From positions 1 to 16,674 of the forward strand of contig JBILMG010000018.1 in NCBI GenBank assembly GCA_044375695.1: a stretch of DNA of 16,674 nt, in the 5' to 3' direction. Origin of the DNA: DATDYW01 sp044375695 (GTDB lineage: Bacteria > Patescibacteriota > Minisyncoccia > Phycocordibacterales > JAACPR01). The notes below the pieces were generated by a model. The model was not told the origin of the DNA, ran no database searches, and was given only the letters and a program-made list of their open reading frames with translations. Positions 12,533 through 16,674 of this stretch are shown piece after piece (positions within the stretch are counted from its first letter, which is position 1; the number at the start of each line of letters is the position of its first letter). A program made the position numbers and the translations under genes.

Positions 12533-12560
12533 ATGGTATCATAGTCGAGCGATATGTCAA
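12533..12560 (-). promoter_or_regulatory. Promoter of the candidate non-coding RNA, overlapping the ruvB start
   Basis: On the minus strand a perfect -35 TTGACA (12555-12560) and -10 TACCAT (12533-12538) are separated by 16 nt. The -35 is the complement of the first ruvB codons, so the divergent promoters occupy the same DNA. Confidence 0.55.
12537..12542 (+). promoter_or_regulatory. -10 box of ruvB
   Basis: TATCAT ends 11 nt before the ATG at 12554, giving a leader of only about 4 nt. It overlaps the -10 of the divergent RNA. A second TATCAT at 12248-12253, with TTGCGG 16 nt upstream, could also fire rightward. Confidence 0.4.
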
Positions 12561-13570
12561 GTACCCCCGACTCCCCCACCCAAAAGCCTGATTCCACCCT
12601 AGACCGGGAGCTGCGCCCGTCCTCTTGGGACGAGTACGTCGGCCAGCGCCAAACCAAAGAAAACCTTAAGGTTTTGCTCGACGCCGCCAGGGAGCGCAAC
12701 CACGCCCCAGAGCACCTCCTCTTCTACGGGCCGCCCGGTTTGGGCAAAACGACCCTCGCTCACCTCATCGCCAAAACGATTGGCGCGTCGCTACGCCCAA
12801 CATCTGGCCCGGCAATCCAGAAGGTTGGCGATCTAGCCTCCATCCTCACCAACCTCGCCCCGGGCGACGTGCTCTTCATCGACGAGATTCACCAGCTCTC
12901 GACCTCTATCGAGGAAGTGCTCTACCCCGCCATGGAATCGGGCGTGCTCGACATCATCATCGGCAAAGGCCCCTCGGCGCGCTCGATTCAGCTCGAGCTG
13001 CCGCCGTTTACCCTGGTAGCCGCGACCACCCGCGTCGCCGAGCTGTCCTCGCCGCTCCGCTCCCGCTTCTCGGGCGGCGTGCATCGGCTCGAGTTCTACT
13101 CGCCCGACGAAATCGCCCAGATCGTCTCGCGCTCGGCAAAAATCCTGGGAGTTAGCCTGGCGTCAGAATCCGCCGCCGCGATTGCCGCCCGCTCGCGCCA
13201 GACGCCCCGCACCGCCAACTACCTGCTCAAGCGCTGCCGCGATGTGGCGCAGCTCGGCCGCTGCGAGCTCTCCCCGGCCATCGTCGACGAGACCCTCCTG
13301 ATGCTCGACGTCGACCACCTAGGCCTCGGCAAGGCCGACCGTTCTGTGCTCTCGGCTATCGCCGACAAGTACAACGGCGGCCCGGTTGGCCTCGGCACCC
13401 TCGCGGCGGCACTAGGCGAAGAGACTGCCACCGTCGAGGAGTTCCACGAGCCGTACCTGATGCAGCTCGGCCTCATCGAGCGAACCCCGCGCGGCCGCGT
13501 GCTCACCGCTGCCGCGTACCGCCACCTCGGCAAGAACCCGCCGGCGAACCTCCTCGAGAAACTCGGCTAG
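12554..13570 (+). CDS. ruvB: Holliday junction branch migration ATPase RuvB
   Basis: This 338-residue AAA+ motor works with RuvA and RuvC in recombination and repair. The family opening LRPSSWDEYVGQ (20-31) is followed by Walker A GPPGLGKT (59-66), Walker B LFIDEIH (107-113), sensor 1 LVAATTR (154-160) and PLRSRF with the arginine finger. The C-terminal winged-helix signature includes GGPVGLGTLAAALGEE and EPYLMQLGLIERTPRGRVLT. Length and order are normal for RuvB. The ruvC gene lies about 1 kb downstream on the same strand; ruvA is not in the window. The ATG at 12554 is preceded by a -10 rather than a ribosome site. Confidence 0.97.
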   Translation: MSSTPDSPTQKPDSTLDRELRPSSWDEYVGQRQTKENLKVLLDAARERNHAPEHLLFYGPPGLGKTTLAHLIAKTIGASLRPTSGPAIQKVGDLASILTNLAPGDVLFIDEIHQLSTSIEEVLYPAMESGVLDIIIGKGPSARSIQLELPPFTLVAATTRVAELSSPLRSRFSGGVHRLEFYSPDEIAQIVSRSAKILGVSLASESAAAIAARSRQTPRTANYLLKRCRDVAQLGRCELSPAIVDETLLMLDVDHLGLGKADRSVLSAIADKYNGGPVGLGTLAAALGEETATVEEFHEPYLMQLGLIERTPRGRVLTAAAYRHLGKNPPANLLEKLG

Positions 13571-13586
13571 CTGACCCACCGAAAAC

Positions 13587-13616
13587 TTGACCCGTGAACG
13601 CGAGGAAGCGTAGGGT
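13587..13616 (+). promoter_or_regulatory. Promoter of the small gene after ruvB; predicts a leaderless mRNA
   Basis: TTGACC (13587-13592), an 18-nt spacer and TAGGGT (13611-13616) end 8 nt before the ATG at 13625. The same TAGGGT box is used by fpg. Confidence 0.55.
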
Positions 13617-13624
13617 AATTTGGT

Positions 13625-13856
13625 ATGGCACCTGAAAAAATAGATACACTATGGGACTGGAAAACCCTTGGCGAAGAAAAATCAAACCCGCCTCCAGGGC
13701 TGGTGGACCAACGCTCCGGCTGAAACCAAGAACAAGCTCTGGGCGCACCTAGCCGAAGCAGACCGACTCTCGAGAGAAATAGTCGGTAACGGAAGCGCCA
13801 AAGACCCTGAAGCAATTTACTCCGCAACGGATCTTTACTTCATTATTTTTGGCTAG
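13625..13856 (+). CDS. Small protein gene of unknown function, apparently frameshifted
   Basis: From the promoter-linked ATG (13625) the frame reads MAPEKIDTLWDWKTLGEE and ends at TGA after 32 residues. A second frame (open from 13644, TTG at 13668) continues to TAG at 13854-13856 with a plausible tryptophan-rich, helical sequence (RLQGWWTNAPAETKNKLWAH... to LYFIIFG). Dropping one A from the five-A run near 13677-13681 joins them into one protein of about 76 residues. This could be a sequencing or assembly error, a true pseudogene, or frameshift decoding. Alternatively, translation starts at TTG 13668 and gives 62 residues. A terminator begins inside the stop codon, which supports the second frame as the true end. 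No family recognised. Confidence 0.5.
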
Positions 13857-13879
13857 CCCTTACCGGGGCTTTTCTTTTT
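13855..13879 (+). terminator. Terminator of the small frameshifted gene
   Basis: The stem AGCCCT/GGGGCT with a TACC loop is followed by TTTCTTTTT. Its first bases are the end of the TAG stop codon. Confidence 0.72.
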
Positions 13880-13905
13880 CCGTTTGCTTAAAATTTCCGG
13901 CTGCC

Positions 13906-13911
13906 TACAAT
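13906..13911 (+). promoter_or_regulatory. -10 box of the YebC-family gene
   Basis: TACAAT, with a weak TTGCTT 16 nt upstream, precedes a leader of about 15 nt. The leader carries AACCCAAACC before the ATG rather than a Shine-Dalgarno site. Confidence 0.5.
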
Positions 13912-13932
13912 GTCGCGGCTAACCCAAACCTT

Positions 13933-14463
13933 ATGTCAGGACACAACAAATGGTCGAAAATTAAGCGCAAGAAGGCCGGCGAAGACGCCGCGAAGAGCAA
14001 GGTTTTCTCGAAGCTCTCGCGCGTGCTCACCATGGAGTCCAAGAAGTGCAACGGCCTCCTCTCTTCTCCGTCGCTCGCGACCGCCATCGAGGCGGCCAAG
14101 GCGGCTAACATGCCCAAGGACACCATCGATCGCGCCATCAAGAAAGGCACCGAGACCAACACGGCGGCCATGGAGCGCGTCACCTACGAGTGCTTCGCCC
14201 CAGGCGGCGTCGCCATGGTTATCGAGGGCCTCACCGACAACCGCAACCGCGCGGCCCAAGAGATTCGCCACGCGCTCTCGGAGGCCGGCTGCGAGCTCGG
14301 CGCCCAGGGTTCGGCAATCTGGGCTTTCCAGAAAGGCGCGGAGGGCTGGGAGCCAACCGTCACGGTCCCCGTCTCTGAAGAGGATGGCCCGAAGCTCGAA
14401 AACCTCATCGAGGCGCTCGAAGAGCTCGACGACGTTCAGGACGTTTTCGTGAACGCCGAGTAG
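13933..14463 (+). CDS. yebC: YebC/PmpR-family (TACO1-like) regulator, short form
   Basis: The 176-residue product starts with the family hallmark MSGHNKWSKIKRKKAGEDAA, then SKVFSKLSRVLTMESKK, ANMPKDTIDRAIKKG and the APGGVAMVIEGLTDNRNRAAQEIRHALSEAGCELG core, and ends EALEELDDVQDVFVNAE. Family members bind DNA as regulators or help ribosomes through proline-rich stretches. It is about 65-70 residues shorter than E. coli YebC: after AIWAFQKG it jumps straight to the last beta strand and helix (TVTVPVSEEDGPKLENLIEAL), so most of domain 3 is absent. The ATG at 13933 matches the conserved N-terminus; an in-frame start at 13849 would lie before the promoter. It is followed by a terminator and ruvC, a common neighbour. 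Confidence 0.93.
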   Translation: MSGHNKWSKIKRKKAGEDAAKSKVFSKLSRVLTMESKKCNGLLSSPSLATAIEAAKAANMPKDTIDRAIKKGTETNTAAMERVTYECFAPGGVAMVIEGLTDNRNRAAQEIRHALSEAGCELGAQGSAIWAFQKGAEGWEPTVTVPVSEEDGPKLENLIEALEELDDVQDVFVNAE

Positions 14464-14483
14464 CCAAGCTTAGACAAAAACGG

Positions 14484-14507
14484 AACGGCCCACGTGGGCC
14501 GTTTTTT
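14484..14507 (+). terminator. Terminator after yebC
   Basis: The perfect palindrome AACGGCCCACGTGGGCCGTT is followed by TTTT. The end of the T run overlaps the TTTACT -35 of ruvC. Confidence 0.85.
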
Positions 14508-14533
14508 ACTTGCCGCCCCTTACCTGCTACTTT
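14505..14533 (+). promoter_or_regulatory. Promoter of ruvC; predicts a leaderless GTG mRNA
   Basis: TTTACT (14505-14510), a 17-nt spacer and an extended -10 TGC-TACTTT (14528-14533) end 6 nt before the GTG at 14540. Confidence 0.55.
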
Positions 14534-14539
14534 TTCCCC

Positions 14540-15019
14540 GTGAGAATCCTAGGAATTGATCCTGGCTACGAGCGCCTAGGCCTAGCCATCGTCGACGGCG
14601 ACGGGCGCGGCGGCGGCCGCTGGGTCTGGTCCTCTACGGCCAAAACCGACAAATCCCTCCCCCACCACGAGCGACTGCTCCAGGTGCGCCAATCTGTTGC
14701 CGCCGCTATTGCCGAGCACCGACCGGGCGCGGTAGCCGTCGAGCAACTTTTCCTCACCAACAACCAAAAGACGGCTATGCCGGTTGCCGAGGCTCGCGGG
14801 GTTATCCTCGCCGAGTCATCGGCGGCCGGGGTTCTCGTTTTCGAGTACGGACCCAACCAGGTGAAGCTAGCGGTCGGCGGCAGCGGCCGGGCCGAAAAGA
14901 AGGCGGTGGAAAAAATGGCGCGAATGCTCGCCGGCATCGGCGATAAAAAGATGGGCGACGACGAGGCGGACGCCGTTGCGGTTGCCCTAACCTGCCTCGC
15001 CAGGGAACGTTTCCGGTAG
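14540..15019 (+). CDS. ruvC: Holliday junction resolvase RuvC
   Basis: The 159-residue endonuclease cuts Holliday junctions processed by RuvAB. It opens MRILGIDPGYERLG with catalytic D7; AVEQLFLTNNQKTAMPVAEARGVIL carries E68 and the conserved dimer/DNA-binding region; GPNQVKLAVGGSGRAEKKAV is typical; and DDEADAVAVAL (140-150) supplies the last acidic pair. Length is normal. The start is GTG at 14540, because the family begins M-x-I-L-G-I-D and a -10 box lies just before it; the frame also has an ATG at 14510, but that would add ten unrelated residues and lie upstream of the promoter. It sits after yebC with its own promoter. Confidence 0.96.
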   Translation: MRILGIDPGYERLGLAIVDGDGRGGGRWVWSSTAKTDKSLPHHERLLQVRQSVAAAIAEHRPGAVAVEQLFLTNNQKTAMPVAEARGVILAESSAAGVLVFEYGPNQVKLAVGGSGRAEKKAVEKMARMLAGIGDKKMGDDEADAVAVALTCLARERFR

Positions 15020-15037
15020 CAGATTCCACAGGGGTAC

Positions 15038-15066
15038 TTGCGGCCCAACCTCCCAGCGTGTACAAA
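15038..15066 (+). promoter_or_regulatory. Promoter of the acidic protein gene
   Basis: TTGCGG (15038-15043), a 17-nt spacer and TACAAA (15061-15066) precede a leader of about 25 nt that includes AACAACC before the ATG at 15099. Confidence 0.45.
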
Positions 15067-15098
15067 TCCTCCCGCTTTAACAGCGAACAACCTAGGCG

Positions 15099-15362
15099 AT
15101 GACCGAAGACGACGAGGTGAAAGTTGACGAGACCGAAGAGACCGAAGACGAAGACGCCGAGAAGGGTGTCGATTTCGCGAGCCTCATCGACGAAGAAGAG
15201 GAACCGGTCGAACCGGTCGAGGGAGCGAACCCCGACGAGGTCACCCCGGCCACCTCTACCCGAAAAGTAGACCTCGACGGCGACGACGACGGCTGGGAGT
15301 ACGCCGACGAAGGAGACGAGGAAGAAGAGGAAGAGTCGTACGAAGACTCTCACGGAGAGTAG
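15099..15362 (+). CDS. Small, extremely acidic protein, unknown function
   Basis: The 87-residue product is dominated by Glu and Asp, with acidic runs near 2-22, 30-36, 60-65 and 71-80 and only a handful of basic residues. There is no hydrophobic segment or signal peptide. It is probably disordered and cytoplasmic; the composition recalls acidic tails such as that of the RNA polymerase delta subunit, but no folded domain is visible, so I assign no function. Support for reality: a plausible promoter, a TAG stop as in its neighbours, and a strong hairpin after the stop. It sits between ruvC and the penicillin-binding protein gene. The composition also follows from GAN codon repeats, so caution is needed. 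Confidence 0.58.
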   Translation: MTEDDEVKVDETEETEDEDAEKGVDFASLIDEEEEPVEPVEGANPDEVTPATSTRKVDLDGDDDGWEYADEGDEEEEEESYEDSHGE

Positions 15363-15376
15363 AAGAAACGCGGAAC

Positions 15377-15401
15377 GTGGCCGGCCTAAAAGGCCGGCCA
15401 C
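15377..15401 (+). terminator. Hairpin after the acidic protein gene (no T run)
   Basis: The 10-bp perfect stem GTGGCCGGCC/GGCCGGCCAC with a TAAAA loop lies between the acidic gene and the PBP -10. It lacks a following T run, so termination is uncertain; it may instead be a regulatory site at the PBP promoter. Confidence 0.4.
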
Positions 15402-15406
15402 TGCGC

Positions 15407-15412
15407 TACAAT
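15407..15412 (+). promoter_or_regulatory. -10 box of the penicillin-binding protein gene
   Basis: TACAAT ends only 3 nt before the ATG at 15416, closer than in other genes here. Transcription from about 15419 would exclude that ATG, leaving TTG 15422 or ATG 15479. Confidence 0.45.
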
Positions 15413-15415
15413 TCC

Positions 15416-16674
15416 ATGACCTTGCTAAAAAAAACCAGCCACTTCGTGAACCGCGGCGGACGGGCCGTAGACACTGTTATGGTCCGAGTTATCCGCTTCT
15501 TTAGGCGCAAGACGGTGCGCTCGCTCTTCGCCATTGCGGCGACGGGGGCGTTGGTTTTGGCCGGAGGTCTGGTGATTTGGGCAACAACCATTTCCCTGCC
15601 GGACGTGCGCAACTTCGAGAACCGCCAGGTTTCGGAGTCCACAAAAATCTACGACCGCACCGGCGACGTCATCCTCTACGACGTCCACGGGAACGTTCGC
15701 CGCACCGTCGTCGATTTCGAAAGCATCTCGGACCACCTCAAGAACGCGACCGTCGCCATCGAAGACCAGGATTTTTACGACCACGGCGGCATCCAAATTT
15801 CGGCCATCGTTCGCGCCATCTGGAATAACCTCACCGCCGGCGACCTCCTCGGCGGCCAGGGCGGCTCAACTATCACCCAGCAGGTAATCAAGAACGCGCT
15901 CCTCACCTCCGAAAAAACCGTTTCCCGTAAGGTTAAGGAGTGGGTTTTGGCTATTCGCCTAGAGAAAGTTCTGACCAAGGACGAAATTCTCGGCGTCTAC
16001 CTCAACGAGGTTCCGTACGGCGGAACGGTCTACGGCGCCGAAGAGGCCTCCCGACGCTTCTTCGGTAAATCGGCCAAAGACCTCACCATCACCGAGGCCG
16101 CCTACCTGGCCGCCCTGCCCCAGGCGCCGACCTACTTTTCCCCTTACGGCAACAACCGCGAAGCGCTAGACGACCGAAAGAACCTGGTGCTCGAGCGCAT
16201 GGCCTCCAACGGCTACATCACCGCCGCCGAACGCGACGCGGCTAAAGCCGAGAAGATTGAGTTCCAGAAGCAGGACGAGTACGGCATCAAGGCGCCGCAC
16301 TTCGTCATGTACGTGCGCGAGCTCCTCGAGGCCGAGTACGGGCGCGAAATTATTGAGCAGGACGGCCTCAGGGTTATCACCAGCATCGACTGGGAGCTGC
16401 AGGACAAAGCCGAGGAAATCGTTAACCGCTGGGCGCTCCAGAACGAGAAGACCTACAACGCCGAGAACGCGGCGCTCGTTACCGTAGACCCCAAGACCGG
16501 GCAGATTCTGGTGATGGTTGGGTCGAGAGACTTCTTCGACGAGAACATCGACGGCGAGTACAACATCGCGGTAGCCGAACGCCAGCCAGGATCGACCATG
16601 AAGCCGATCGCCTACGTCGCCGCCTTCGCCAAGGGCTACCGCCCCGAAACGGTCCTCTTCGATATCCCCACAGA
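15416..16674 (+). CDS. Class A penicillin-binding protein (PBP1a-like), N-terminal part
   Basis: The frame is open to the window edge (about 419 residues). This bifunctional glycosyltransferase/transpeptidase makes and crosslinks peptidoglycan outside the membrane. A basic N-terminus and one transmembrane helix (about 36-60) precede the GT51 domain: EDQDFYDHGGI, GGSTITQQVIKN, RKVKEWVLAIRLEK, KDEILGVYLNEVPYGG and a TEAAYLAALPQAPTYFSP motif, all in family order. The transpeptidase domain begins near 340-355, and its SxxK nucleophile motif STMK is at 393-396, just before the edge. The start is ambiguous: ATG 15416, TTG 15422 or ATG 15479, all in frame. It acts downstream of the Mur ligase pathway at the window's other end. 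Confidence 0.95.
   Translation, partial: MTLLKKTSHFVNRGGRAVDTVMVRVIRFFRRKTVRSLFAIAATGALVLAGGLVIWATTISLPDVRNFENRQVSESTKIYDRTGDVILYDVHGNVRRTVVDFESISDHLKNATVAIEDQDFYDHGGIQISAIVRAIWNNLTAGDLLGGQGGSTITQQVIKNALLTSEKTVSRKVKEWVLAIRLEKVLTKDEILGVYLNEVPYGGTVYGAEEASRRFFGKSAKDLTITEAAYLAALPQAPTYFSPYGNNREALDDRKNLVLERMASNGYITAAERDAAKAEKIEFQKQDEYGIKAPHFVMYVRELLEAEYGREIIEQDGLRVITSIDWELQDKAEEIVNRWALQNEKTYNAENAALVTVDPKTGQILVMVGSRDFFDENIDGEYNIAVAERQPGSTMKPIAYVAAFAKGYRPETVLFDIPT

Noticed and set aside
12250..12699. Leftward 149-codon open frame upstream of ruvB
   Set aside because: It runs through the RNA terminator and into ruvB antisense, so it does not fit the transcription unit; composition is unlike its neighbours.
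1..16674. Alternative genetic code (TGA as glycine)
   Set aside because: TGA serves as a stop in the 8144-8617 and 9691-10257 genes, each followed at once by a terminator, and no core gene has an internal TGA.

Overview
The window is a gene-dense, roughly 60% GC stretch of bacterial chromosome. The protein-coding content is mostly core: a MurE-like Mur ligase, Fpg, a CMP-kinase-like enzyme, tRNA-Lys, the DNA polymerase III delta subunit, PolA, TsaE, a PilB/GspE ATPase, RuvB, a YebC-type regulator, RuvC and a class A penicillin-binding protein. Several traits suggest Candidate Phyla Radiation / Patescibacteria, probably Parcubacteria: a Mur ligase without its N-terminal domain, a short YebC, a short HolA, a PolA with a reduced proofreading region, very few Shine-Dalgarno sites and compact gene packing. 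This assignment is an inference from gene features. TGA is used as a stop, so the recoded-TGA lineages (Gracilibacteria, Absconditabacteria) are unlikely.

Layout: 1-266 (-) is the start of a membrane protein, divergent from the Mur ligase (371-1624 +). Next come fpg (1665-2606 +) and, convergent with it, a cytidylate-kinase-like gene (2603-3274 -); the two share a CTAG stop overlap. A tRNA-Lys(TTT) at 3345-3420 is followed by about 350 bp of non-coding palindromic repeats, which contain an inverted copy of the tRNA 3' end. A leftward block follows: a small membrane protein and holA (3751-4847), then tsaE, polA and a small basic protein (4896-8056). Three leftward monocistronic genes for exported, mostly cysteine-rich proteins (8144-10257) come next. 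The rest runs rightward: pilB/gspE (10379-12151), ruvB (12554-13570), a small frameshifted gene (13625-13856), yebC (13933-14463), ruvC (14540-15019), an acidic protein (15099-15362) and a class A PBP cut by the window edge (15416-16674). Between pilB and ruvB lies a probable leftward structured non-coding RNA (about 12262-12526).

Regulation: many housekeeping genes have a -10 box ending only 6-8 nt before the start codon, which predicts leaderless or nearly leaderless mRNAs. The exported-protein trio instead has near-consensus -35/-10 promoters, leaders of about 30-55 nt and individual terminators. Twelve of the complete protein genes stop with TAG, normally the rarest stop codon.

The best candidates for something undescribed are: (i) the mosaic trio at 8144-10257, in which one lipoprotein shares its signal peptide with one neighbour and its C-terminal zinc ribbon with the other; (ii) the paired palindromic elements next to tRNA-Lys, whose stems differ by compensatory base changes; and (iii) the structured RNA divergent from ruvB.
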